NCBI GenBank assembly: GCA_016841955.1
Contig: JAENYE010000001.1
Span: forward strand, 818,025-882,024
DNA from: Methanobacteriota archaeon
GTDB lineage: Archaea > Halobacteriota > Methanomicrobia > Methanomicrobiales > Methanoculleaceae
Direction of reading: 5' to 3'
DNA length: 64,000 bases
Shown: piece by piece, positions 44,806 to 53,955 of the stretch
How the letters are laid out: every line of letters starts with the position of its first letter
Position numbering within the stretch: the stretch's first letter is position 1
Program-made: the position numbers and the translations under genes
Notes under the pieces: model-generated
Databases searched by the model: none
What the model saw: only the letters and a program-made list of their open reading frames with translations
What the model was told of the DNA's origin: nothing

Positions 44806-45184
44806 CAGAATCGGGGGTTCCTTTCGATGGGAGTACCCCTAAGTTTCCCATATTGGTTAATAACAATAACCCTCCCGGGAAGAATTGTTTACGTTAATGG
44901 TTTCTACATGACGCAGGGGGCAATTCAGTTTTTACACGAAGAATTCGGTCGGAAAGGCAAATCAATATTGCACAGGCCGCCCTCAAACCCTTGCCTAGGA
45001 TCTTGCATGTATGCAACGGCTACGCCCCCGGCAGAGCGGGGAGAAAGATCGCTCATAACCGGGTCGGGATGCCCTGTTTCCTCCGGGAGAGATGCAAAGA
45101 CGCAGGGATAGAAACACGCCACGTCCCACCTTTACATATATTTTAACATCCCTGAAATTCAACAGATTTTCACCGTTGATGTAA
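44806..45184. promoter_or_regulatory. Divergent promoter region before kaiC
   Basis: About 380 bases between divergent genes. A TATA-like ACATATATTTTAA at about 45134-45146 lies 40 bases before the kaiC ATG. The rest is mixed AT/GC sequence without a gene; a candidate promoter for the opposite gene lies in the AT-rich part near 44860-44890. Confidence 0.5.
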
Positions 45185-46948
45185 ATGTACCACACAGAAC
45201 AACCCCGGAGATCGACTCACATCGAGTTACCGAAAAGTCCGACAGGTATCCAGGGCCTCGATGAGGTCACCCTGGGCGGCCTGCCGAGAGGGCGTCCGAC
45301 CCTCGTCGTCGGGAGGGCGGGGTCCGGCAAAACCCTGCTCGGGATGGAGTTCCTGGTGCACGGTGCGCTGGAGTTCGGGGAGCCCGGCGTCTTCGTTTCT
45401 TTTGAGGAGACGCCCGAGGACCTTGTTCAGAACGTCGCATCGCTCGGCTACGACCTGAACGATCTCCGGGAGAGGAACCTGCTCTCGATAGACCACGTAG
45501 AGGTATCCCGGAGCGATGTCATCGAGACAGGGGAGTTCGATCTCGAGGCGCTCTTCATCAGGCTCGGCTATGCCATCGACTCGATCGGCGCGAAAAGGAT
45601 TGTCCTCGACACCATCGAGTCGCTCTTCTCCGGCCTCATGAATACCGGCATTCTCCGCGCCGAACTCCGGCGGCTCTTCTTCTGGCTGAAAGATAAAGGC
45701 GTTACCGCAGTCGTCACCGGAGAGAGCGGTGAAGCGACCATGACCCGCCACGGCCTCGAGGAGTACATCTCGGACTGCGTGATCCTCCTCGACCACCGGG
45801 TGGACGACCAGGTCTCCACACGCCGCCTGCGGGTGGTGAAGTACCGTGGTTCGGTCCACGGCACCAACGAGTACCCCTTCCTGATCGACGAGACCGGAAT
45901 CTCGGTGCTGCCCATCACCTCCACCGGCCTTACGCATACCGTCACCAGCGAACGCATCTCAAGCGGCGTCGAGCGTCTCGATGCCATGCTCGAGGGGGAG
46001 GGCTTCTATCGCGGCAGCACGATCATGGTCGCGGGGACGCCCGGCACCGGAAAGAGCAGTTTCGGGGCGAGTTTCGTGAATGCCGCCTGCCTCCGGGGAG
46101 AGAAATGCCTCTACTTCTCCTTTGAGGAGTCTCCCGACCAGATCGTGCGCAACATGCAGTCCATCGGCATCGACCTTGTGCCCCACATCGAAAGCGGTCT
46201 CCTCGAGATCAATTCCTCCCGGCCGACAATGTACGGCCTGGAGATGCACCTCTTGATGCTCCTCAAGCAGATCCAGGAGAAACAGCCCAGAGTTGTGGTG
46301 ATCGATCCCTTGAGCGATCTCATCGCGATCGGTACCACAAAGGACGTCAAGGTCATGCTCACGCGCCTGATCGACTACTTAAAGACGAGCAGGATCACCA
46401 CGCTCTTTACCCACCTGATCCACACGCGGGAGAAGATGGCGCCCTCGGACCTCGCTGTCTCCTCGCTCATCGATACCCTGATCCAGCTGCAGGACATCGA
46501 GTCTGCCGGAGAGCGCAACCGCGGACTCTACGTGCTGAAGTCCCGGGGGATGGGGCATTCCAACCAGATCCGCGAATACCGGATCACCGATGACGGCATC
46601 GAGCTCACGGACGTCTACGCCGGGCCTGCCGGGATGTTCATGGGCACCGCCCGGCTCGTGCAGGAGGCGAGGGAACGGGCGGAGGCAGAGGCCAGAAGAG
46701 AGGAGATCGCATCCCGGCAGCGCGAACTGGAACAGGAACGGAGCGCCGTGGAAGCCCGGATCGCTGCGTTGCAGAGTGTGTTTGCCTCGCAGGAGGAGGA
46801 CGTCCGGAGAATGATCGAAGCGGAGAGCCGCCAGCAGAAGATAATTGATGCTGATACCCGGGCAATCGGGAAGCTGCGGAAAGCCGATGCTTCCGACGAT
46901 GATAAAAAGGTCCAGGCAACAATAGGGGAGGCCGAGGAGGAGCGATGA
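45185..46948 (+). CDS. kaiC: KaiC-family tandem RecA-like ATPase
   Basis: The 587-residue protein has two RecA-like KaiC domains, CI with Walker A GRAGSGKT near residues 43-50 and CII with Walker [10 protein letters not shown] near 283-290. Each is followed by the [11 protein letters not shown] / [11 protein letters not shown] segment holding the catalytic Glu pair. Residues 490-587 are a long coiled coil not found in cyanobacterial KaiC. In archaea KaiC-like proteins act as signalling or regulatory ATPases rather than proven clocks. The next gene, kaiB, overlaps its stop by 4 bases, and a second kaiB and a large kinase follow. Confidence 0.92.
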   Translation: MYHTEQPRRSTHIELPKSPTGIQGLDEVTLGGLPRGRPTLVVGRAGSGKTLLGMEFLVHGALEFGEPGVFVSFEETPEDLVQNVASLGYDLNDLRERNLLSIDHVEVSRSDVIETGEFDLEALFIRLGYAIDSIGAKRIVLDTIESLFSGLMNTGILRAELRRLFFWLKDKGVTAVVTGESGEATMTRHGLEEYISDCVILLDHRVDDQVSTRRLRVVKYRGSVHGTNEYPFLIDETGISVLPITSTGLTHTVTSERISSGVERLDAMLEGEGFYRGSTIMVAGTPGTGKSSFGASFVNAACLRGEKCLYFSFEESPDQIVRNMQSIGIDLVPHIESGLLEINSSRPTMYGLEMHLLMLLKQIQEKQPRVVVIDPLSDLIAIGTTKDVKVMLTRLIDYLKTSRITTLFTHLIHTREKMAPSDLAVSSLIDTLIQLQDIESAGERNRGLYVLKSRGMGHSNQIREYRITDDGIELTDVYAGPAGMFMGTARLVQEARERAEAEARREEIASRQRELEQERSAVEARIAALQSVFASQEEDVRRMIEAESRQQKIIDADTRAIGKLRKADASDDDKKVQATIGEAEEER

Positions 46949-47259
46949 CCGATACGGAGAAGACGGCCGGCGAGGAGAACGGGGAGGAGTGGATCCTGCG
47001 GCTCTACGTCGCCGGCCAGACGCCGAAGTCGCTCGCCGCATTCGCCAACTTAAAGAGGATCTGCGAAGAGCACATGGCCGGGAGGTACAAGATCGAGGTG
47101 ATCGATCTCCTCGAGCACCCCCAGCTCGCCAAGGGCGACCAGATCTTTGCTGTCCCCACGCTTGTCCGGAAGTTACCTCCGCCGCTGCGAAAGATCATCG
47201 GGGACCTCTCGAACACGGAGAAGGTCCTCGTCGGCCTGGACGTGCGACCGAGGAGCTGA
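46945..47259 (+). CDS. kaiB: KaiB-family protein (first copy)
   Basis: The 104-residue protein has a thioredoxin-like KaiB domain: [28 protein letters not shown], then [41 protein letters not shown]. KaiB binds the CI ring of KaiC after fold switching in cyanobacteria. The ATG overlaps the kaiC stop (ATGA), so it is translationally coupled. A second paralogue follows after 6 bases. Confidence 0.92.
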   Translation: MTDTEKTAGEENGEEWILRLYVAGQTPKSLAAFANLKRICEEHMAGRYKIEVIDLLEHPQLAKGDQIFAVPTLVRKLPPPLRKIIGDLSNTEKVLVGLDVRPRS

Positions 47260-47265
47260 TGCGGT

Positions 47266-47622
47266 ATGGCGAACGGAAAGAATGAGAATGCAGAGGATCG
47301 GGATTCGGCCACGGATGCGTTCGAGCTGGCGCTGGAGAGGACGGATGCCCGTTATGTCCTGCGGCTCTATGTCACGGGAATGACGCCCCGGTCACAGAGG
47401 GCGATCGAGAACATCAAGGAGATCAGCGAGGAGCACCTCGCGGGGCGCTACGACCTCGAGGTGATCGACATCTACCAGCAGCCCGAACGGGCACAGGAAG
47501 CCCAGGTCGTCGCGACCCCCACGCTCATCAAACAGCTGCCTCTGCCTCTCCAGAAGCTGATCGGGGATATGTCGGATAAAGACCGTGTTCTGATCGGGCT
47601 TGGCATCCAGAAGAAGGAGTAA
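47266..47622 (+). CDS. KaiB-family protein (second copy)
   Basis: The 118-residue protein has a charged N-terminal extension (about 28 residues) and then the KaiB domain: YVLRLYVTGMTPRSQRAIENIKEISEEH and YDLEVIDIYQQPERAQEAQVVATPTLIKQLPLPLQKLIGDM. It differs clearly from the first copy, so the two may bind different KaiC sites or act as alternating partners (inference). It lies between the first kaiB and the histidine kinase gene in one operon. Confidence 0.9.
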   Translation: MANGKNENAEDRDSATDAFELALERTDARYVLRLYVTGMTPRSQRAIENIKEISEEHLAGRYDLEVIDIYQQPERAQEAQVVATPTLIKQLPLPLQKLIGDMSDKDRVLIGLGIQKKE

Positions 47623-47644
47623 CCGGTCTATCCGGTAATACACG

Positions 47645-50635
47645 ATGCAGGGTTTAGACCAGCCGTCTGATACGAACGCTCCCCGGGTGCCGCGGGAGAA
47701 GGAGCTCCTCCGCGTACTGGAGGAGCTCTACGGCGGCTTTTCCGGAGCGGAAGAGACACTTTCGGCGATCCGGAAGGGGGAGGTCGACGCCTTCGTCGTC
47801 TCCACGGAAGAAGGAGAGAAGGTCTACACCTTAAAGACCGCCGAGCATCCCTACCGCGTCCTCATCGAGCAGATGTGGGAAGCAGCGGCGCTATTTTCCG
47901 CCGACGGCACTATCCTCTACAGCAACGCAAGCTTCGCCCGGCTGCTCGCTATGCCGCTTGGGAAGGTGATGGGGGAGTCGATTCATACCTTCATCGCTCC
48001 TGCCGGTAAGGCGAGATTCCGGAGGATGATGAAGGCGGATACGTTCGGCAGCACGGGCGAGAGCACGCTGCAGGCGCGGGACGGCAGCCGGGTGCCGGTA
48101 CACCTCTCCTTAAAACCGCTGCCGATGGACGGAGTGCAGGTATTCTCCCTGGTTGCCACGGATCTGACCGAGTCGAAACAGGCAGAGGAGACGCTGCGGA
48201 GAGCGCATGACGAGCTCGAGGAACGGGTCAGGGAGCGAACGGCTGAACTCGAACGCTCCAATACCCGGCTCCTAATCGAGATAAAAGAGCGCAAGCGGGC
48301 GGAAGAGGAGCTAGAGTCCATCGCCCGGTTCCCTGCCGAAAATCCTAATCCAGCCCTGCGGCTTGACAACGGGCGCACCATCGTCTACGCCAACAAAGCA
48401 GCCCGGGCAATATTTGCAGAGGCGTTCGCCGGCCCCGGCACGGATGCCCCCGAAGATATCGCCGCGATAGCAGAAACGGCGCTGGCGTCCGGCGTCCGGC
48501 AGGAGGTGGAGCACTGCATCGGTGCAGAGACTTACCTTCTCGCGTTTGTTCCGTTCAGGGATCGTCACTACGTGAACGTATATGGAATAGATATCACCCA
48601 GCGCAAAAAGGCCGAGGATGCGTTGCGGCAGAGCGAACAGTCCCTCGCGGTGGAGCTTGACGCCACCCGGCGCCTCCAGCAGGTCAGCACGCAGATGATC
48701 CGGGCCGACAGAGTCGAAGCGCTTTACGAGCAGATTCTCGATACCGCGGTGACGATCCTCGACGCCGATTTCGCGAGCATCCAGGTGCTCTACCCGGAAC
48801 GCGGAACCGCGGGGGAACTCCGGCTCCTGGGTTGCCGCGGGTTTACCGAAGAAGCCGCAAGGTTCTGGGAATGGGTGCGCCCGGATTCCAAGAGTTCCTG
48901 CGGTATAGCTCTACGCACCGGGCAGCGCGTCATCATCCCGGATATCCTGGACTGCGAATTCCTGACCGGCAGCGCCGATCGGGAGACATTCCTCCAGACC
49001 GGCATCCGTGCCGTGCAGACCACGCCGCTGGTCTCGCGTTCCGGCACTCTTCTCGGAATGCTCTCCACGCACTGGCGCCGGCCGCACGAACCCACGGCAA
49101 ACGAGCTGCGTTTCATCGATGTTCTGGCGCGCCAGGCCGCCGATTTCATCGACCGGAAGCGGGCCGAGGAAGCCCTGCGCCGGAGCGAGGAGCGATTCAG
49201 GCTGCTCACCGAGAACGCCTCGGATATCGTCATCGTTCTCGATGCAGGAGGGAACATCTCGTATGCAAGCCCGTCGGTGAGACAGGTCGGGGGATATGCG
49301 CCCGAAGAACTCATCGGACGGCATGCCATCGAAATGACGCATCCCGACGATCTGCCGGTGGTGATGAAGGCCCTCTCCACTGCTGCCGCCCATCATCCGG
49401 AGGGCAGGGTCGCCCTCGAAGTTCGGCTTCGGCACAGTTCGGGAGAGTGGCTGAATTTCGATGTAATCGGCGTCAATCTTCTGAAAGAGCCGGCTGTCCG
49501 GGGGTTTTTGGTGAATGCACGCGACATTACCGACCGGAGGAGAGCGGAAGATGCCCTCCGGGAGAGCGAGGAGAAGTACCGTAACCTCGTCGAGAACAGC
49601 ATCGACGCAGTCCTTCTCACAGCTCCCGACAGCTCGGTCTACGCCGCCAATGCCGAGGCATGCTGGATCTTCGGCATGACCGAAGAGGAGTTGATCCGCC
49701 GGGGCAGGGACGGTGTCGTTGACCCCTCAGACCCACGCCTCCGGCCCGCTCTCGAGGAGAGGGCCCGGACCGGGCGGTTCAAGGGAGAACTCAGGTTCCG
49801 GCGAAAAAACGGGACCGTCTTCCCCGGCGAGGTCTCGTCCGCGCTCTACACGGACAGAGACGGGCAGGTCAGGACGACGATGATCATCCGGGATATCACC
49901 GACCGCAAGCGGACGGAAGAGGCACTTGTGCGCCGCACCGAAGACCTCATCCGGAAGAGCCTTGAGGTCGAGGCGGCACGCGACGAGGCGAACATGTACC
50001 TCGACATCATGACCCACGATGTCAGGAACGCGAACAACGTCTCAGGCATGTACGCCGACCTCCTGACCGAGCTGGCTGATGAGGGCCTGAAGACCTATAC
50101 GGAGAAACTGCACGCCAGCATCGAGCGAAGCAGCGAGATCCTCAGGAACGTCGCCACCGTCCGGCGGATACACGAGGAAGAGACCGGCCTTGTGCCGGTA
50201 AACCTCGACGCAGTTATCCGGAATGAGATCGGCAGGTTCCCCGAAGCATCGATCGACTACCTTGACCCGCAGATCGAGGTGCTGGCGGACGGTCTCCTTC
50301 CGACCGTCTTTATCAACCTCATCGGCAACGCCATGAAGTTCGGCGGTCCCGATGTTAAGATCACCATCCGGGCCAGGGAGCAGGACGGGGAGGTGCTGGT
50401 CTCGGTCGAGGACACCGGCCCGGGTGTGCCGGACGAGGTGAAGGAGAAACTCTTCATCCGGTTCGAACGGGGCATGGGACGGGGAAGAGGCGAAGGCCTC
50501 GGGCTTTTCATCGTCCGGACGCTTGTTACGCGCTACGGCGGGAAGATCCGGGTCGAGGACCGGGTGCCCGGGCACCCGGAGCGAGGGGCGGCGTTTCTGT
50601 TCACGCTGAAGAAGGCTTCAGCCGTCCACGAATAG
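47645..50635 (+). CDS. Large PAS/GAF histidine kinase of the Kai cluster
   Basis: The 996-residue cytoplasmic protein has PAS domains at about 70-180, 235-325, 515-640 and 645-765, a coiled coil at about 185-230 (LEERVRERTAELERSNTRLL) and a GAF domain at about 345-500. It ends in a kinase core. The phosphoacceptor helix holds MYLDIMTHDVRNANN (His791), and the ATPase domain holds NLIGNAMKFGGPD, VEDTGPGVP and GRGEGLGLFIVRTL. The coiled-coil sequence is nearly the same as that of the divergent PAS protein at 43504. It follows the second kaiB by 22 bases, so it is the likely output or input kinase for KaiC/KaiB. Confidence 0.93.
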   Translation: MQGLDQPSDTNAPRVPREKELLRVLEELYGGFSGAEETLSAIRKGEVDAFVVSTEEGEKVYTLKTAEHPYRVLIEQMWEAAALFSADGTILYSNASFARLLAMPLGKVMGESIHTFIAPAGKARFRRMMKADTFGSTGESTLQARDGSRVPVHLSLKPLPMDGVQVFSLVATDLTESKQAEETLRRAHDELEERVRERTAELERSNTRLLIEIKERKRAEEELESIARFPAENPNPALRLDNGRTIVYANKAARAIFAEAFAGPGTDAPEDIAAIAETALASGVRQEVEHCIGAETYLLAFVPFRDRHYVNVYGIDITQRKKAEDALRQSEQSLAVELDATRRLQQVSTQMIRADRVEALYEQILDTAVTILDADFASIQVLYPERGTAGELRLLGCRGFTEEAARFWEWVRPDSKSSCGIALRTGQRVIIPDILDCEFLTGSADRETFLQTGIRAVQTTPLVSRSGTLLGMLSTHWRRPHEPTANELRFIDVLARQAADFIDRKRAEEALRRSEERFRLLTENASDIVIVLDAGGNISYASPSVRQVGGYAPEELIGRHAIEMTHPDDLPVVMKALSTAAAHHPEGRVALEVRLRHSSGEWLNFDVIGVNLLKEPAVRGFLVNARDITDRRRAEDALRESEEKYRNLVENSIDAVLLTAPDSSVYAANAEACWIFGMTEEELIRRGRDGVVDPSDPRLRPALEERARTGRFKGELRFRRKNGTVFPGEVSSALYTDRDGQVRTTMIIRDITDRKRTEEALVRRTEDLIRKSLEVEAARDEANMYLDIMTHDVRNANNVSGMYADLLTELADEGLKTYTEKLHASIERSSEILRNVATVRRIHEEETGLVPVNLDAVIRNEIGRFPEASIDYLDPQIEVLADGLLPTVFINLIGNAMKFGGPDVKITIRAREQDGEVLVSVEDTGPGVPDEVKEKLFIRFERGMGRGRGEGLGLFIVRTLVTRYGGKIRVEDRVPGHPERGAAFLFTLKKASAVHE

Positions 50636-50746
50636 AGTCATGTCCTTCTGCCTGTTTCCTCCATACAGGCCACGCAGTCTTGCAGCACGAAAGGAAACCT
50701 TCCTAACCCCGGAGGTCGAGTTCCATGCATCGACGGGGTGGTTGAG

Positions 50747-50893
50747 ATGCCGAGGCTGGTACTGATCGATACGGCGACGGGGAAACGGGTCCGGCACCGG
50801 ATCCGGAGCATACGGCAGGCCCTGAGGCAGCAGGAGTGGTACGAGACGGTGCTCGGGCGGCGTGTGCGGATCGAGAAGGAGTTCGAGCGGTAA
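50747..50893 (+). CDS. Small basic protein (48 aa)
   Basis: An ATG with GGGGTGGTTGAG upstream opens 48 codons ending in TAA: a strand-like start MPRLVLIDTATGKRVRHRI, then a helix with QALRQQEWYE and a charged end. It is Arg-rich and might bind nucleic acid. Its small size and lack of known family make it uncertain, but composition is coding-like and the frame fills the gap between the kinase and the next membrane protein. Confidence 0.45.
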   Translation: MPRLVLIDTATGKRVRHRIRSIRQALRQQEWYETVLGRRVRIEKEFER

Positions 50894-50992
50894 CGCTGCT
50901 CCGGGCGGGCGGGACCGCTCGCCGATCAAGTCCACATCCTCTGTCGGGAACCCGGGAAACACTGATGGTCCCATCTGGCGTACCTGACAATC

Positions 50993-51400
50993 ATGCGTGG
51001 TGATGCGGCAGAACGGGTCTCGCTCAGGGACGCTCTTATAGCGGCGGAGGTCTCCTGCCGGGAAAAGAAGAAGAACCCGGCGATAGCTGCAGGGCTTTCG
51101 CTCCTCTTCAACGGCCTCGGGCAGGCCTACAACGGGCAGTTCACAAGAGGCGTCCTGGTGCTGCTTGGAAGTCTCTTCGGGCTCTTTCTTATGATTGTTC
51201 CGGGCGTGACGGTCTGGCTCTGGGGCGGCTACGATGCTTACCGGACGGCGAAAGGGATGAACGAGGGCCTCGTCCCCTACCGGGAGACAAGCGCATTGAT
51301 GATCGTCGCATTCATGGTCGTCTGGGCGGTGACGATCTTCTCGCTCTCGGCAGCGGCGACGATGATGCTTGTCGCCATGGGGCTGCAGGGTATGGTGTAG
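50993..51400 (+). CDS. TM2-like small membrane protein
   Basis: The 135-residue protein has a charged N-terminus, a pair of hydrophobic helices separated by a short loop (GLSLLFNGLGQAYNGQFTRG, then LVLLGSLFGLFLMIVPGVTVWLWGGYDAYRTA) as in TM2-domain proteins, and a further C-terminal helix pair. The pattern of Gly, Asn/Gln and the WGGYDAYRTA end are typical of that family. Function unknown. The start has no clear ribosome site. Confidence 0.75.
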   Translation: MRGDAAERVSLRDALIAAEVSCREKKKNPAIAAGLSLLFNGLGQAYNGQFTRGVLVLLGSLFGLFLMIVPGVTVWLWGGYDAYRTAKGMNEGLVPYRETSALMIVAFMVVWAVTIFSLSAAATMMLVAMGLQGMV

Positions 51401-51630
51401 CCGGGCGCGGGCGGCCGGTTGGGACCGACGCTGCTGTACGCGACCCGAAAGGAGATTTTACGGGGCCTGGTGCCGGCCTGAGCAACCTTGAGCCCCCCCG
51501 GGCGGCCTGCGGCGTATCGAACCCGTCGAAGAGCCCGAAGGACCCATAAGGCTGTCGGACCGCTCGACCGGGGTGATGGAGAGCAGAAATGCACGGGGCG
51601 CCTGCGGGGAGGGGCATAAGGGCCCCTTCC

Positions 51631-51891
51631 CTATCCGCCGAGATGTTTCAGCGCCTCTTTTGCTTCCATGACCGGGTGCATCTCCGTGTAGCCGAGGTCG
51701 CCCCAGGGATAGCCGGCTTTCAGGAGAGCTACGGGTTTTTCCACCTCGATCAGCCGGAAGACCGTGTTGCTGCCGAGCTCGATCCACTCGTTGATCACGA
51801 TCATCCCGTCCGGGGTCTTCTCCGCGGCCCGCATCTCCATGACCTCGCCGGTCTTTCCAGGATCCCAGGTAAAGATACTCATGAACTGCAT
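51631..51891 (-). CDS. DUF3303-like protein
   Basis: The 86-residue protein starts MQFMSIFTWDPGKTGEVMEMR and continues with IVINEWIELGSNTVFRLIEVEKP, matching small DUF3303 proteins with a ferredoxin-like (alpha/beta-barrel dimer) fold. I start at the ATG at 51891, preceded by GGGTGGT; the frame to 51951 is non-conserved. Function unknown. It stands alone between the TM2-like gene and the small membrane ORF. Confidence 0.72.
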   Translation of the reverse strand: MQFMSIFTWDPGKTGEVMEMRAAEKTPDGMIVINEWIELGSNTVFRLIEVEKPVALLKAGYPWGDLGYTEMHPVMEAKEALKHLGG

Positions 51892-51994
51892 GGTATGGAC
51901 CACCCTTTCCGTGTCGCGCCCCGGCATGCCGGGGCGGGCAGTCGGCGTCAACGGTCTCCCGGTATAAATACCTGGTGCAGGGCAGGATCGTCCG

Positions 51995-52144
51995 CTACGG
52001 CTGCTGCCCCGTCCTCTCCTTCACGGTGGCGGAGATGAGCATGGCGATGAGGACGACCTGCCAGAGGTTCGGGGTTCCTTCCCGGTTACCGGGCTCGATG
52101 CAGGTCCGCTCTCCCGGCGCCGGGCCGTCTGCAGGTGCCGGCAT
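51995..52144 (-). CDS. Possible small single-helix protein (49 aa)
   Basis: A 49-residue frame from an ATG at 52144 encodes a Pro/Gly-rich start and one hydrophobic helix (NLWQVVLIAMLISATV) followed by KERTGQQP. The helix with a charged tail looks like a membrane anchor. No clear ribosome site; a GTG 9 bases earlier is in frame. It could be a fragment of a larger lost gene. Confidence 0.35.
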   Translation of the reverse strand: MPAPADGPAPGERTCIEPGNREGTPNLWQVVLIAMLISATVKERTGQQP

Positions 52145-52249
52145 GGCAGGCACGACGCGGGCCGTTCACCGTTCCGGGCAATCTTCCTTGCGGTCGACTT
52201 CCTCTGCCCGCCGAAAAAGAGTATCCGTTCCCCGAACCACCGTCCGGGG

Positions 52250-52741
52250 TTACCTCCGCCGGGGCCGCGTCTCGACGCGCTCCGTCGTGACGACCTCGGA
52301 TGGTGGGGGCTCCTCCCGCTTCATGGCCTCCGCCTCCTCCCGGGTAGGAGGGGTCATGGTTCCGGCCGACTCGATCAGGCTGTAGTCCGCTTCCCGGGGC
52401 CAGTTGTCCTCCTCGAAGCCCGGCTCGTCGTCCAGCCGCCGCTTGTCGATGTTCACGACAAAGTTGTCGTCACCCGAGTGGTAGATCACGGCCTCCGGCG
52501 GGATGGCGAACCTCTTTGCCGCCATGCCGAGCACGCCGCCGTACCTGAGCACCAGGTACTGCACCTTGCCCTCGGGGAACCCGATCCGCATATCCGAGAT
52601 CTCCCCGAGGTCGTCTCCCTGCGGGTTGATCACGTTCTTGTCCAGGATTTCGTCGGCCGACATGAACCATTCTTCGCCGGCCATCCGCGTCCTGCGTTCC
52701 AGAATTACTTCCGATCTCTCCTGCATCTTCTTCGCCTCCAT
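52250..52741 (-). CDS. PRC-barrel domain protein
   Basis: The 163-residue protein has a PRC-barrel (about residues 25-105): MSADEILDKNVINPQGDDLGEISDMRIGFPEGKVQYLVLRYGGVLGMAAKRFAIPPEAV. The tail after residue 110 is acidic, Pro-rich and probably disordered. PRC barrels mediate protein contacts in photosynthesis, RNA processing and division proteins; archaeal single-domain copies are of unknown role. The ATG at 52741 has a GGGGGCG-type site directly upstream. Confidence 0.85.
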   Translation of the reverse strand: MEAKKMQERSEVILERRTRMAGEEWFMSADEILDKNVINPQGDDLGEISDMRIGFPEGKVQYLVLRYGGVLGMAAKRFAIPPEAVIYHSGDDNFVVNIDKRRLDDEPGFEEDNWPREADYSLIESAGTMTPPTREEAEAMKREEPPPSEVVTTERVETRPRRR

Positions 52742-52905
52742 CGCCCCCTACCGGGGGCGTGCACTGAGTGCCGAGAGTCCTTAAAATGATTTGCACCTGC
52801 ATGCCGGGAGCCCGCCCGGCCGCCGGGCTGGTGCGCCCCCGGGCCGGATGAACTCCCGGGCGGCTTTTATTCGGCCCAAGGAACCATCTATGGGCCCCGA
52901 ACCAA

Positions 52906-53238
52906 ATGGATGAGATTATTACCGGGTGCGTCAATCCCCTCTTTATGGGGCCTACTGTCAGACTGGATCTCACCACGATCCTCGAGGCAACGGGCGAGTT
53001 GCAACACTTTCTCGACCTGGGCGCCGCCCGCCTGCGGGTGGAAGGGCCGTTACCGGAAGAAGATTCGGAAGCGCTGATCTTTTCGATAGCCGACGAACTT
53101 GAGGACCACCTGCGGGCGATGCGCGGCCGGCAGGGGTCCGCCAGCATCAACGATCTCCGGGTCTGGACCCGGGCCTGGATCGACGGGCAGCAGGAGGCAC
53201 TCGTGGAAGGATCTCTGCAGGGCGGAGGCCCGGGATAA
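52906..53238 (+). CDS. Hypothetical protein (110 aa)
   Basis: The acidic, mostly helical protein (LDLTTILEATGELQHFLDLGAARLRV, then EALIFSIADELEDHLRAMRG) has no motif I recognise. A TATA-like TTTTATTC lies about 35 bases before the ATG. It is divergent from the PRC-barrel gene. Only its coding-like composition and clear start support it. Confidence 0.6.
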   Translation: MDEIITGCVNPLFMGPTVRLDLTTILEATGELQHFLDLGAARLRVEGPLPEEDSEALIFSIADELEDHLRAMRGRQGSASINDLRVWTRAWIDGQQEALVEGSLQGGGPG

Positions 53239-53367
53239 CCACCCCGGGCGCGCAGGGAGTAACGCCCCGGTACGGGAGGCGGGACCCGCATCGGCTCTGC
53301 TCCCGGGGGGAGTGGCACCTCCGGCGGGCCTTATGATTTATCATCACCCGCAGCAATGCGGCCCCCG

Positions 53368-53853
53368 ATGCCTCACTTCGACCTCTTCTTCAAGACCGAA
53401 GAACTGCGACGGAGGCTTGAGCCGCACCTCCGGCTCGTCCCGCCGTACTTCGAGTTCACCATTCGGATCGGCACCCCGGAGGTCCGCTACTTCGAACAGA
53501 AGGATCCGATGTGGAAGGGCTTCCCCTTCCCGGTTCCGGAACATACCGTCTACGTCTTCGACGACGCGATCCCCGCCCGGGCGCTCGGGGGCGGGATGAA
53601 TATGCGGGCGAGCGTCCGGGTCACGCGCGAGGACAGCGATGACGAGGCGCTGGTCCTCCGTATCTGGCACGAGGTCCTGCACGCTATCGGGCAGCCGGCG
53701 GACGATATGGCCCGGCGAGCGGGCGAGTGGCAGACCGTGGCCGAACGGCTCATGTGGGCGGCCTGGCAGTCGCTCTCCCGGCCGGTGGACGTGCCGTTCT
53801 GGCACCGGAAGTTTTACTCGTGGCTGACGGAGCGGGCGGCGAGCGGGAGGTAG
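53368..53853 (+). CDS. Hypothetical protein with an HExxH zinc-peptidase-like motif
   Basis: The 161-residue protein has a beta-rich N-terminal half and the segment LRIWHEVLHAIGQPADDMARRAGEW. HEVLH fits the HExxH zinc-binding motif, and the following Gly and helix resemble small archaeal or phage metallopeptidases. A third ligand could be in GEWQTVAERL. I chose the ATG at 53368 over 53356 because an AT-rich box at about 53330-53341 would place the transcript start between them. Activity is unproven. Confidence 0.6.
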   Translation: MPHFDLFFKTEELRRRLEPHLRLVPPYFEFTIRIGTPEVRYFEQKDPMWKGFPFPVPEHTVYVFDDAIPARALGGGMNMRASVRVTREDSDDEALVLRIWHEVLHAIGQPADDMARRAGEWQTVAERLMWAAWQSLSRPVDVPFWHRKFYSWLTERAASGR

Positions 53854-53955
53854 GGCCCCTCCGGTCCCGGGTATGCGTGCGGGGTTACCGTTATTGTATG
53901 AAGGAAATATTTTTCGATTATCCGAAACGAAATGTCCCGGGGTGAGACCGGCAGC

